Positions 7,628 to 15,681 of a stretch of 64,000 nucleotides of DNA are shown piece after piece. Made by a program: the position numbers and the translations under genes. Location of the stretch: positions 1 through 64,000 of the forward strand of contig NZ_FMCV01000027.1 in the NCBI RefSeq assembly GCF_900091565.1, read 5' to 3'. Position 1 is the first letter of the stretch, and each line of letters starts with the position of its first letter. The notes below the pieces were generated by a model. The model had not been told where the DNA came from, did no database searches, and saw nothing but the letters and a program-made list of their open reading frames with translations. This stretch comes from Micromonospora marina. GTDB taxonomy: Bacteria; Actinomycetota; Actinomycetes; Mycobacteriales; Micromonosporaceae.

Positions 7628-8512
7628 ATGAACCGACCCGTCGTGGCGGGAGTGGACGGATCACCGTCCAGCCTGGCCGCCGCCGACCTGGCCGCGGCGA
7701 CCGCCGTCGCCCGTTCCCGGCCCCTGCTGCTGGTGCACGGATACCTGCACCCGCTCGGCTACGGCGTGCCGCTCAACCCGTACGACCTGGGCGTGCCGGC
7801 GCCCACAGCGGAGTCGGAGAGGATGCTGGAGTCGGTCGCCGCCGACCTGGCCGAGCGGCACCCCGGGCTGCGGGTGCAGGTACGACAGGTAGCCGGCGGC
7901 CCGGGCGCCGCGGTGGTCGAGGAGTCCCGCCGCGCCGAGCTGGTCGTGGTGGGCAGCCGGGGGGTGGGCGGCTTCGCCGGGCTGATGCTCGGCTCGGTCA
8001 GCGGGCAGCTGGCACAACACGGGCACTGCCCGGTGCTCATCGTCCGCCCGGAGGAGCAGCCGATCCCGGTGGACGGCCCGGTCCTGGTGGGCGTGGACGG
8101 CTCCGACTCGGCCGCGTACGCGATCGAGCTGGCGGCGGACGAGGCCGAGCGTCGCGACGCGGAGCTGGTGCTCGCGCACGTCCGGTCGCCGGAACACGGC
8201 GCGGTGGCGCCGCAGGTCGCGGCGGAGGCGGCCACCGCCGGTCAGGCCGAGGCCGCGGGACTGCTGGCCGAGGCGGCCGACCGGGTCCGGGCGGCGCACC
8301 CGGGCCTGCGGGTGACGGAGCGGCCGCTGACCGCCGCGTCCCCGGAGAACGCGCTCGTGGAGGCCAGCGGCGAGGCGTCGCTCGTGGTGGTCGGTTCCCG
8401 GGGCCGGGGTGGCTTCGCCGGGCTGCTGCTCGGCTCGGTCAGTCAGGCGCTGGTGCAGCACTCCCACTGCCCGGTGCTCGTGGCCCACCGGCCCGAGCCG
8501 GCCGACGACTGA
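7628..8512 (+). CDS. Universal stress protein with tandem UspA domains
   Basis: 294 residues in two UspA domains. Domain 1 starts VVAGVDGSPSS and ends with the ATP-binding G2-x9-GS motif around GSRGVGGFAGLMLGSVS at about 115-131. Domain 2 starts VLVGVDGSDSA at about 152 and ends GSRGRGGFAGLLLGSVS at about 258-274. Both are of the nucleotide-binding class. In actinobacteria such proteins are often induced by hypoxia or dormancy, but no such operator was found here. Start ATG 7628 with GGAGGG upstream. Confidence 0.93.
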   Translation: MNRPVVAGVDGSPSSLAAADLAAATAVARSRPLLLVHGYLHPLGYGVPLNPYDLGVPAPTAESERMLESVAADLAERHPGLRVQVRQVAGGPGAAVVEESRRAELVVVGSRGVGGFAGLMLGSVSGQLAQHGHCPVLIVRPEEQPIPVDGPVLVGVDGSDSAAYAIELAADEAERRDAELVLAHVRSPEHGAVAPQVAAEAATAGQAEAAGLLAEAADRVRAAHPGLRVTERPLTAASPENALVEASGEASLVVVGSRGRGGFAGLLLGSVSQALVQHSHCPVLVAHRPEPADD

Positions 8513-8556
8513 CGCGCGGCACGGCTGGCAGGGTCCGGTCCGCCGAGCCGCCGGCG

Positions 8557-9696
8557 TCAGGACGGGTCGCGGCCGGCGAGCAGCTCGGCGAAGTCGGTGG
8601 TGAGCGCGAACGGGTCGGCCGCGGCGAGCTGGTCGGCCAGCAGGCTCGCGTGGGTGGGGGCGGCGGGCACGTGCGCCGGACGCATCGAGTCGAACTCCTT
8701 GCGCAGCACCGGCACCACCTCCTCGCCCAGCAGGTCGAGCTGCTCCAGCACCGTCTTCAGCGGCAGTCCGGCGTGGTCGATGAGGAACAGCTGCCGCTGG
8801 TAGTCGCCGACGTAGTCGCGGAAGCCCAGCGTGCGGTCGACGACCTGCTGCGGGCTGCCCACGGTCAGCGGCGTCTCGCGGGTGAACTCCTCCAGCGACG
8901 GGCCGTGCCCGTAGACCGGGGCGTTGTCGAAGTAGGGGCGGAACTCGCGTACCGCGTCCTGCGAGTTGCGGCGCATGAACACCTGCCCGCCGAGGCCGAC
9001 GATGGCCTGGTCCGGCGAGCCGTGGCCGTAGTGCGCGTACCGCTGGCGGTAGAGGCCCACCATCCGCTGGGTGTGCTCCTTGGGCCAGAAGATGTGGTTG
9101 GCGAAGAACCCGTCGCCGTAGTACGCGGCCTGCTCGGCGATCTCCGGGCTGCGGATCGAGCCGTGCCAGACGAACGGCGGTACGCCGTCGAGCGGGCGCG
9201 GGGTCGAGGTGAACGACTGCAGCGGCGTGCGGAACCGGCCCTTCCAGTCGACCACGTCCTCGCGCCACAGCCGGTGCAGCAGGTCGTAGTTCTCGATGGC
9301 CAGCGGGATGCCGTTGCGGATGTCCTGCCCGAACCAGGGGTAGACCGGGCCGGTGTTTCCGCGGCCCATCATCAGGTCCACCCGGCCGTCGGCCAGGTGC
9401 TGGAGCATCGCGTAGTCCTCGGCGATCTTCACCGGGTCGTTGGTGGTGATCAGCGTGGTAGCTGTCGACAGCAGCAGCCGTTCGGTGCGCGCGGCGATCC
9501 AGCCGAGCATGGTGGTCGGCGACGACGGCACGAAGGGCGGGTTGTGGTGCTCGCCGGTGGCGAAGACGTCGAGGCCGACCTCTTCGGCCTTGAGCGCGAT
9601 GGCGGTCATGGCCTTGATCCGCTCACGCTCGGACGGCATCTGCCCGTTCGTGGGGTCGACGGTGACGTCACCGACGGTGAAGACTCCGAACTGCAT
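8557..9696 (-). CDS. LLM-class flavin-dependent monooxygenase (luciferase-like)
   Basis: 379 residues of the bacterial-luciferase TIM-barrel family. Visible family features are the N-terminal MQFGVFTVGDV strand, VGLDVFATGEHHNPPF at about 43-58, LADGRVDLMMGRGN at about 107-120 and VWHGSIRSPEIAEQAA. These oxidise aldehydes, alkanes or sulfur and aromatic compounds with reduced FMN. The sequence most resembles the subfamily called CE1758-like in actinobacteria, from memory. Start ATG 9696 has GAGGAG upstream; the frame further upstream lacks similarity. It is divergent from the DNA glycosylase gene, with an inverted repeat between. Confidence 0.9.
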   Translation of the reverse strand: MQFGVFTVGDVTVDPTNGQMPSERERIKAMTAIALKAEEVGLDVFATGEHHNPPFVPSSPTTMLGWIAARTERLLLSTATTLITTNDPVKIAEDYAMLQHLADGRVDLMMGRGNTGPVYPWFGQDIRNGIPLAIENYDLLHRLWREDVVDWKGRFRTPLQSFTSTPRPLDGVPPFVWHGSIRSPEIAEQAAYYGDGFFANHIFWPKEHTQRMVGLYRQRYAHYGHGSPDQAIVGLGGQVFMRRNSQDAVREFRPYFDNAPVYGHGPSLEEFTRETPLTVGSPQQVVDRTLGFRDYVGDYQRQLFLIDHAGLPLKTVLEQLDLLGEEVVPVLRKEFDSMRPAHVPAAPTHASLLADQLAAADPFALTTDFAELLAGRDPS

Positions 9697-9755
9697 GACC
9701 AGCTCCTCGCGTGGGGGTCCGGACCGGTCGGCCGGCATCGCCCCGCACAACATAT

Positions 9756-9767
9756 TTGACGAGTCAA
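9756..9767. promoter_or_regulatory. Inverted repeat between divergent genes (candidate operator)
   Basis: Perfect TTGAC-N2-GTCAA palindrome in an AT-richer patch, 59 nt from the monooxygenase start and 68 nt from the glycosylase start. Its size and location suit a regulator half-site pair. No regulator gene is adjacent. Confidence 0.4.
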
Positions 9768-9835
9768 CTATTCCGGCGGCCGCCCGCCCCGTCGTGGCCC
9801 GGCTCACGCGCCACCCACCGACTACCCTTGCCGCG

Positions 9836-10471
9836 ATGACGTACCCCTGGCTCTCCGCGCCCGCCGCGCAGGTCGCCGAGACCGCGCGGACGCTGCTCGG
9901 CTGGACCGTGTCGGCCGGCGGCGTCACCGTCCGGCTCACCGAGGTCGAGGCGTACGCGGGCACCGGCGAGGACCCGGCGTCGCACGCCCACCGCGGGCCG
10001 ACGCCACGCAACCGGGTCATGTTCGGGCCCGCCGGGCACGTCTACGTGTACTTCGTGTTCGGGATGCACTGGTGCGCGAACATCGTCTGCGGTCGCGACG
10101 GCGAGGCGGCGGCGGTACTGCTGCGCGCGGGCGAGGTGGTCGACGGCGTCGAGACCGCCCGCGAGCGCCGGCCGCGCGCCTCCGACCGGGAGCTGGCACG
10201 CGGGCCGGCCCGACTGGTCACCGCGCTCGGCCTCGGGCGGGAGGCGAACGGCACCTCGGCGATCGACGGCAGCGGCCCGCTGCTGCTGACGCCACCGGCG
10301 AGCCCGGCCGACCCGGCGCTGATCGTCGCCGGGCCGCGCGTCGGGGTCGCCGCCGCGCACGACCTGCCCTGGCGGCTCTGGCTGGCGGACGAGCCCAGCG
10401 TCAGCGTCTACCGGCGGCACACGCCGCGCCGCCGGCCCGCTCCCGCCTCGGCACGGAACTCACCGGCCTGA
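9836..10471 (+). CDS. 3-methyladenine DNA glycosylase (AAG/MPG family)
   Basis: 211 residues. Base-excision repair enzyme that removes alkylated purines. The family motifs are present: LTEVEAYAGTGEDPASHA near 40-57, containing the catalytic Glu, RNRVMFGPAGHVYVYFVFGM at about 59-78 and the RxGP-like ELARGPARLVTALG. ATG 9836 is only 7 nt behind TACCCT (9823-9828), a possible -10, and there is no ribosome binding site, so the mRNA may be leaderless. Confidence 0.93.
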   Translation: MTYPWLSAPAAQVAETARTLLGWTVSAGGVTVRLTEVEAYAGTGEDPASHAHRGPTPRNRVMFGPAGHVYVYFVFGMHWCANIVCGRDGEAAAVLLRAGEVVDGVETARERRPRASDRELARGPARLVTALGLGREANGTSAIDGSGPLLLTPPASPADPALIVAGPRVGVAAAHDLPWRLWLADEPSVSVYRRHTPRRRPAPASARNSPA

Positions 10472-10587
10472 TTCGGCCGTTCCGGGCAACCCGGAGCACC
10501 CTGCGTCGCGTCCGTGGTGCATGACGCGCCGTCTTCTCATCACACCTTGAGGCATGGCGTTGTCTGCGAACGACTTTCAACAAGGCG

Positions 10588-10617
10588 TTGACAACAGGCC
10601 ATTCTTGGGTGTGGGAT
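10588..10617 (+). promoter_or_regulatory. Promoter of the small helix-turn-helix gene, probably leaderless
   Basis: -35 TTGACA (10588-10593), 18-bp spacer, -10 TGGGAT (10612-10617). The predicted start of transcription falls at or within a base or two of the ATG at 10625. Confidence 0.5.
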
Positions 10618-10624
10618 GGACGGC

Positions 10625-11050
10625 ATGGTCACCGTGGACAACGACCCGTTCACCGCTCCGGATGCTGCCCAGGCCCGGGCCCACCGCAACTACGCGGCGC
10701 TGCTGCGGATCGCCGAACGGCACGCGGGCACGAACTCCCGCCGCCGGCGCTACGCCCACCCCGACGTGCCCGACGCGTACGAGGCCGCCACGCTGGTGAT
10801 GGCGCTCGCCGGCGGCGCCGAGCTGGACGCGGGTGAGGAGCCCGTCGACCAGGCCGACCTGATGGCCGCGCTGACGCTGATCCCGCACGTACGGGCCGAG
10901 GTGGACGTGCTGGAGGCCGGCCTCTTGCAGGTGGCCCGCGGGCGGGGCATGACCTGGCAGGCGATCGCCTTCGGGCTGGGGCTGGGCAGCGCGCAGGCGG
11001 CCCGGCAGCGCTACGAGCGGCTCACCGTCCGCACCGGCACCGGCGACTGA
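10625..11050 (+). CDS. Small helix-turn-helix DNA-binding protein
   Basis: 141 residues if started at ATG 10625, or 144 from ATG 10616. The first choice fits the promoter, which would give a leaderless transcript. The C-terminal 40 residues read GMTWQAIAFGLGLGSAQAAR then QRYERL, the pattern of a sigma-region-4-like or MerR-like helix-turn-helix. The N-terminal 90 residues are helical and acidic without a known motif. No partner gene is evident. It could be a small transcription factor, but no target can be proposed. Confidence 0.6.
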   Translation: MVTVDNDPFTAPDAAQARAHRNYAALLRIAERHAGTNSRRRRYAHPDVPDAYEAATLVMALAGGAELDAGEEPVDQADLMAALTLIPHVRAEVDVLEAGLLQVARGRGMTWQAIAFGLGLGSAQAARQRYERLTVRTGTGD

Positions 11051-11129
11051 CCCGGCGGCGCGGGCCGGCGGCGCGGGCCGGCGCCGCGGCGGGCGAGACC
11101 GTGCCGGCCGACGGCACCGGGAGGACGCG

Positions 11130-11482
11130 ATGACGCGCGACGAGATGCTGGCCTACTGCCTGGCCAAGCCGGGAGCCTGGCTCGACCGGCCATGGGAGGG
11201 CGACGAGGTGGTGAAGGTGGGCAGCCGCATTTCGCGTTCCTCGGCTCCCCCGACGGTGCGGCACGGCTGGGCGTGAAGTTCGGGACGTCCCGGGAGGCGG
11301 CCGACGAGTGGCTGCACCGGTACCCGGCCGACGCGCGCCCCTCCCCCTACATCGGCCGGTCGGGCTGGAACACGCTACGGCTCGACGGCGGCATCCCGGA
11401 CGACGAGCTGGTCGAGGCCGTCGACGGGTCGTACGACGCGGTGGTGGCGAAGCTGCCGAAACGCGAGCGCCCCACCGCCTGA
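11130..11482 (+). pseudogene. MmcQ/YjbR-family protein gene with a single frameshift
   Basis: The first frame (ATG 11130, GGGAGG 11119-11124) encodes MTRDEMLAYCLAKPGAWLDR and then GDEVVKVGSRI before running out of frame. A second frame from about 11230 continues as FAFLGSPDGAARLGVKFG, through YIGRSGWNTLRLDG, to the stop at 11482. The break falls in the CATTTCG tract at 11228-11234; one extra T would restore an uninterrupted protein of about 117 residues of the MmcQ/YjbR DNA-binding-fold family. It is either a true recent mutation or a base-calling error. Confidence 0.8.
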
Positions 11483-11495
11483 CCGGTCGCGGGCC

Positions 11496-11547
11496 GAGAT
11501 CTTGGTACGAAAGCGCCCCTATGAGGGCCGTTTCGTACCAAGATCTC
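11496..11547. repeat. Long intergenic palindrome 1 (terminator-like)
   Basis: Perfect 17-bp arms (GAGATCTTGGTACGAAA at 11496-11512 and its complement at 11531-11547). The 18-nt centre nearly pairs with itself around ATG. It lies 18 nt behind the argH stop and 13 nt behind the convergent MmcQ-like gene, so it could terminate both. It lacks a U tract. Confidence 0.8.
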
Positions 11548-11565
11548 GAAGCCGGGACCTGTGGT

Positions 11566-13044
11566 TCAGCGGGGGACGACCCGCTCGGCGGCCCACTCCC
11601 GCCAGCCGGTCAGCTTGTCCGCGGCGGCGGCGAGCTGGTCGGCGACCGGGCCGGGGCCGGTGGAACCGGGCGTGATGCGGGCGGCCAGCGCCGAGCGCAC
11701 CGACAGCACGTCGCGCACCGACGGGTCCAGATGCTCGCTCACCGCGGCCAGGTCGGCGTCGGACACCTCGTCCAGCGCGCAGTCGCGGGCCGCGCAGAGC
11801 GCCACCAGCTTGCCGGTGATCTCGTGTGCGTCCCGGAACGGCACGTTGCGCCGGACCAGCCAGTCCGCGACCTCGGTGGCCAGCGAGAAGCCCGACGGGG
11901 CGCTCGCGACCAGCCGGTCCACCCGGACCGTCATCGTGGAGATCATCCCGGCCAGCGCGGGCAGCAGCAGCTCCAGCGTGTCGACCGCGTCGAACGCCGG
12001 CTCCTTGTCCTCCTGCATGTCCCGGTCGTACGTCATGGGCAGGCCCTTGAGCATGGTGAGCACGCTCATCAGGCCGCCGACCAGGCGGCCGGACTTGCCC
12101 CGGGCCAGCTCGGCGATGTCCGCGTTCTTCTTCTGCGGCATGATCGACGAGCCGGTGGCGAAGGCGTCGTCCAGCTCGACCCAGCCGAACTCCTGCGACG
12201 TCCAGAGCACCACCTCCTCGCCGAGGCGGGACAGGTGCACACCGATCATGGCGGTGACGAACAGGAACTCGGCCACGAAGTCGCGGTCCGCCACCGCGTC
12301 CATCGAGTTGGCGAACGAGGTGCGGAAACCCAGCTCCTTGGCGACCGCCACCGGGTCCAGCGGCAACCCCGAGCCGGCCAGCGCGCCCGCGCCGAGCGGG
12401 CTGATCGCGGTCCGCTCGTCCCAGTCGCGCATCCGCTCCAGGTCGCGCAGCAGCGGCTGCACGTGGGCCAGCAGCCAGTGCCCGAACGTCACCGGCTGGG
12501 CGTGCTGCAGGTGCGTCATGCCCGGCGCGGCGGTGTCCACGTGCCGCTCCGCCTGCTCCACGAGGGCCTCGGCCAGCTCGACCAGCCGGGCCGCCACACC
12601 GCGGGCGTGGTCGCGCAGGTAGAGCCGCAGGTCGGTGGCGACCTGGTCGTTGCGGGACCGGCCGGCACGCAGCTTGCCGCCGAGGCTGCCGAGCCGTTCC
12701 AGCAGGCCACGCTCCAGTGCGGTGTGCACGTCCTCGTCGTCGACGGTCGGCCGGAACGCGCCGGAGGCGCACGCCGCCTCCAGGTCGTCCAGCGCCGCCA
12801 GCATCCGGCCCAGCTCGTCCGGGTCGAGCAGGCCGGCGCCGGCGAGGACCCGGGCGTGCGCCCGGGAACCGGCGATGTCGTACGGGGCGAGGCGCCAGTC
12901 GAACTGGACGCTCACCGACAGCCGCGCGAGCGCCTCGGCGGGACCGCCGGCGAACCGGCCGCCCCAGAGGCTCGTCCGGTTGGCGGCGGCGCTGTTCTCG
13001 GTCAGGCTCTTGTCGTCCACCCCACCCATTGTGGTGCCCCCCAT
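11566..13044 (-). CDS. argH: Argininosuccinate lyase
   Basis: Final step of arginine synthesis: argininosuccinate to arginine and fumarate, a homotetramer of the fumarase/aspartase superfamily. 492 residues. The superfamily signature GSSIMPQKKN at about 294-303 is intact, as are RSRNDQ and the HLQHAQPVTFGHW region. The start at 13044 overlaps the argG stop as TGATG with GGAGGGG just upstream; ATG 13029 is an alternative that would remove five residues. It is the last gene of the arg operon and is followed by a large palindrome. Confidence 0.96.
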   Translation of the reverse strand: MGGTTMGGVDDKSLTENSAAANRTSLWGGRFAGGPAEALARLSVSVQFDWRLAPYDIAGSRAHARVLAGAGLLDPDELGRMLAALDDLEAACASGAFRPTVDDEDVHTALERGLLERLGSLGGKLRAGRSRNDQVATDLRLYLRDHARGVAARLVELAEALVEQAERHVDTAAPGMTHLQHAQPVTFGHWLLAHVQPLLRDLERMRDWDERTAISPLGAGALAGSGLPLDPVAVAKELGFRTSFANSMDAVADRDFVAEFLFVTAMIGVHLSRLGEEVVLWTSQEFGWVELDDAFATGSSIMPQKKNADIAELARGKSGRLVGGLMSVLTMLKGLPMTYDRDMQEDKEPAFDAVDTLELLLPALAGMISTMTVRVDRLVASAPSGFSLATEVADWLVRRNVPFRDAHEITGKLVALCAARDCALDEVSDADLAAVSEHLDPSVRDVLSVRSALAARITPGSTGPGPVADQLAAAADKLTGWREWAAERVVPR

Positions 13045-14249
13045 CAGGCCCCTCCCATCCGGGCGTCCCGTCGCGCGGCCATCGTGCTGGGCAGTCCCCA
13101 CAGTTGTACGAATCCCTTCGCCAGCGACTGGTCGAACGTGTCGCCGGTGTCGTAGGTGGCCAGGCCGACGTCGTAGAGGCTCGCCTCGGAGCGCCGGCCG
13201 GTGACCACCGCCCGGCCGCCGTGCAGGCGCAGCCGTACCTCGCCGGTCACGTGCCGCTGGGTGTCGTCGATGAACGCGTCCAGCGACCGCTTCAGCGGCG
13301 AGAACCAGAGCCCGTCGTAGACCAACTCGCCCCAGCGCTGGTCGACGCCGCGCTTGAACCGGGCCAGGTCCCGCTCGACGGTCACCGCCTCCAGCTCCTG
13401 GTGGGCGGTGACCAGGGCGAGCGCGCCGGGCGCCTCGTACACCTCGCGGCTCTTGATGCCGACCAGCCGGTCCTCGACCATGTCGAGCCGGCCCACGCCG
13501 TGCGCACCGGCGCGCCGGTTCAGCTCCCGGATCGCCTCGTACGGCGTGACCGTCTCGCCGTCGATCGCGACCGGGACTCCGCCGTCGAACATGATCACCA
13601 CGTCGTCCGGGTCGCGTTCCGACGCCGGATCCCCGGTGTACGCGTAGAGGTCCTCGACCGGGGCGTTCCAGATGTCCTCCAGGAAGCCGGTCTCCACGGC
13701 CCGGCCCCACAGGTTCTGGTCGATCGAGTACGGCGACGCCGCCGACACGTCGATCGGCAGCCCCTTCTCCTGCGCGTACGCGATCGCCTTGTCCCGGGTC
13801 CAGGCGAAGTCCCGGGCCGGCGCGACGACCGTCAGGTCGGGCGCGAGCGCGCCCAGGCCGACCTCGAACCGGACCTGGTCGTTGCCCTTGCCGGTGCAGC
13901 CGTGCGCCACGATCGTGCCGCCGTGGGCGCGCGCCGCCGCGACCAGGTGCCTGACGATCAGCGGCCGGGACAGCGCCGACACCAGCGGGTAGCGGTCCAT
14001 GTAGAGGGCGTTGGCCCGGATCGCGGGCAGGCAGTAGTCGGCGGCGAACTCGTCGCGGGCGTCGACCACCTCGGACTCGACGGCGCCGCAGTCGAGCGCG
14101 CGCTGCCGGATCACGTCCATGTCCTCGCCGCCCTGACCGACGTCGACGGCGACCGCGATCACCTCCGCGCCGGTCCGCTCGGCCAGGTAGGGAATGGCGA
14201 CCGAGGTGTCCAGGCCCCCGGAGTACGCCAGCACGACCCGCTCGGTCAC
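13044..14249 (-). CDS. argG: Argininosuccinate synthase
   Basis: ATP-dependent condensation of citrulline and aspartate. 401 residues, the usual length. The N-terminal AYSGGLDTS at about 8-16 is the pyrophosphate-binding loop of the ATP-PPase fold. GCTGKGNDQVRFE at about 113-125 and SPYSIDQNLWGR are further family blocks. Start GTG 14249 overlaps the argR stop by 4 bp. Placement after the repressor gene argR is usual in actinobacteria. Confidence 0.97.
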   Translation of the reverse strand: MTERVVLAYSGGLDTSVAIPYLAERTGAEVIAVAVDVGQGGEDMDVIRQRALDCGAVESEVVDARDEFAADYCLPAIRANALYMDRYPLVSALSRPLIVRHLVAAARAHGGTIVAHGCTGKGNDQVRFEVGLGALAPDLTVVAPARDFAWTRDKAIAYAQEKGLPIDVSAASPYSIDQNLWGRAVETGFLEDIWNAPVEDLYAYTGDPASERDPDDVVIMFDGGVPVAIDGETVTPYEAIRELNRRAGAHGVGRLDMVEDRLVGIKSREVYEAPGALALVTAHQELEAVTVERDLARFKRGVDQRWGELVYDGLWFSPLKRSLDAFIDDTQRHVTGEVRLRLHGGRAVVTGRRSEASLYDVGLATYDTGDTFDQSLAKGFVQLWGLPSTMAARRDARMGGA

Positions 14250-14758
14250 GAGGTGCCCCCTTCGGCGGCGTCGTCGCGGCGGGCCCAGGCGGCGAGCCGC
14301 TCGCCCAGCGCGGCGCCGCCGTCGGCCTCGCGGGCCACGACGAGGATGGTGTCGTCGCCGGCGATGGTGCCGACGATCTCGGTCAGGCCGGCCCGGTCCA
14401 GCGCGCTGGCGAGGTACTGGGCCGCGCCCGGCGGGGTGCGCAGCACCGCGATGTTGCCGCTGGAGTCGACGCCGTTGAGCAGTTCACGCAGCAGCCGGAC
14501 CAGCCGGGCCGGTGCGCCCTCGGCGTCGCGCAGCGGCCGGTGCCCGTCCTCCGGGATCAGGTAGACGCCCCGCCCGTCGCCGCTCCGCGCGGTCACCGCT
14601 CCCAGTTCCTTCAGGTCCCGCGACAGGGTGGCCTGGGTGACCTGGATGCCGTCGCCGGCGAGCAGGTCGGCCAGCTCGGTCTGCGAGTGGATGGGGGTGT
14701 CGCGGATCAGCTCGACGATGCGGGCGTGCCGCGCGGCGCGGGTCAGCGGAGCGGTCAT
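14246..14758 (-). CDS. argR: Arginine repressor ArgR
   Basis: 170 residues. The N-terminal winged helix (residues about 8-75) contains HSQTELADLLAGDG and TQATLSRDLKELGA, the recognition-helix region of ArgR. The C-terminal oligomerisation domain contains GTIAGDDTILVVA at about 130-142, which holds the arginine-binding residues. It is predicted to bind ARG boxes when arginine is plentiful, including one proposed here at the argC promoter. It is encoded inside the operon and overlaps argF and argG by 4 bp on each side. Confidence 0.96.
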   Translation of the reverse strand: MTAPLTRAARHARIVELIRDTPIHSQTELADLLAGDGIQVTQATLSRDLKELGAVTARSGDGRGVYLIPEDGHRPLRDAEGAPARLVRLLRELLNGVDSSGNIAVLRTPPGAAQYLASALDRAGLTEIVGTIAGDDTILVVAREADGGAALGERLAAWARRDDAAEGGTS

Positions 14759-15681
14759 GCGGATTCCTCCAGGAGAAACGTCAACAGCGCCTTCTGGGCG
14801 TGCAGCCGATTCTCCGCCTGGTCGAACACCGCGCTGTGCGGGCCGTCGAGCGCCTCGTCGGTGATCTCCTCGCCCCGGTGGGCGGGCAGGCAGTGCAGCA
14901 CGATCACGTCGGCGTCGGCGTGGCCGAGCAGCGCGGCGTTGATCTGGTACGGCAGGAACGGGGTGATCCGGTCCAGCCCGTCGGCCTCCTGCCCCATCGA
15001 CGTCCAGGTGTCGGTGGCGACGACGTGCGCGCCGCGTACCGCCTCGGCCGGGTCGGTGAGCACCCGTACCGATCCGCCGGTGGTGGCGGCGATCTTCTCG
15101 GCGCGGGCCACGATCTCCGGGTCCGGCTGGAACCCGGCCGGGCCCGCGATCCGCACGTGCATCCCGCCGGTCGCGCCGGCCAGCAGGTACGAGTGGGCCA
15201 TGTTGTTCGCCGCGTCGCCCACGTACGTGAGGATCCGCCCGGCGGTGCCGCCGAAGCGCTCCCGCACGGTGAGCAGGTCGGCCAGGAGCTGGCAGGGGTG
15301 GTACGTGTCGGTGAGCGCGTTGACCACCGGCACCGTGGCGTGTCCGGCCACCTCGGCGATCCGGTCGTCGCCGTGGGTGCGCAGCACGATCGCGGCGACG
15401 TAGCGGGACAGCACCCGGCCCGCGTCGGCCAGCGTCTCGCCCCGGCCGAAGTGGGTGACCTGGGTGTCCACCACGAGCGGATGCCCGCCCAACTCGGCGA
15501 TGCCCACGTCGAACGAGATCCGGGTGCGCAGGCTCTGCTTGTCGAACAGCACCGCCACCGACTTCGGCCCGGTCAGGGGCTGGTGCGCGTACCGGTCGGC
15601 CTTCATCCGGGCGGCGAGGTCGAGCACGGCGGCCTGCTCGGCGGGCGTGAGGTCGTCGTCGCGCAGGAAGTGGCGGATCAT
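14755..15681 (-). CDS. argF: Ornithine carbamoyltransferase
   Basis: Makes citrulline from ornithine and carbamoyl phosphate, the latter supplied by the carAB genes of this window. 308 residues. The carbamoyl-phosphate loop reads SLRTR at about 50-54, where STRTR is usual, so its second residue is Leu. The ornithine site HCLPAHRGEEI and the DTWTSMGQE (SMG) loop are intact. ATG 15681 overlaps the argD stop (ATGA). Confidence 0.96.
   Translation of the reverse strand: MIRHFLRDDDLTPAEQAAVLDLAARMKADRYAHQPLTGPKSVAVLFDKQSLRTRISFDVGIAELGGHPLVVDTQVTHFGRGETLADAGRVLSRYVAAIVLRTHGDDRIAEVAGHATVPVVNALTDTYHPCQLLADLLTVRERFGGTAGRILTYVGDAANNMAHSYLLAGATGGMHVRIAGPAGFQPDPEIVARAEKIAATTGGSVRVLTDPAEAVRGAHVVATDTWTSMGQEADGLDRITPFLPYQINAALLGHADADVIVLHCLPAHRGEEITDEALDGPHSAVFDQAENRLHAQKALLTFLLEESA

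Noticed and set aside
7381..9759. Very long plus-strand open frame of almost 800 codons
   Set aside because: It is the antisense and out-of-frame shadow of the two stress-protein genes and the monooxygenase; composition is Arg/Gly/Ala-rich without any family motif.
11041..11110. GGCGCGGGCC direct repeat as a mobile-element end
   Set aside because: Two short GC-rich units only, no inverted ends or target duplication; consistent with slippage in a GC-rich gap.
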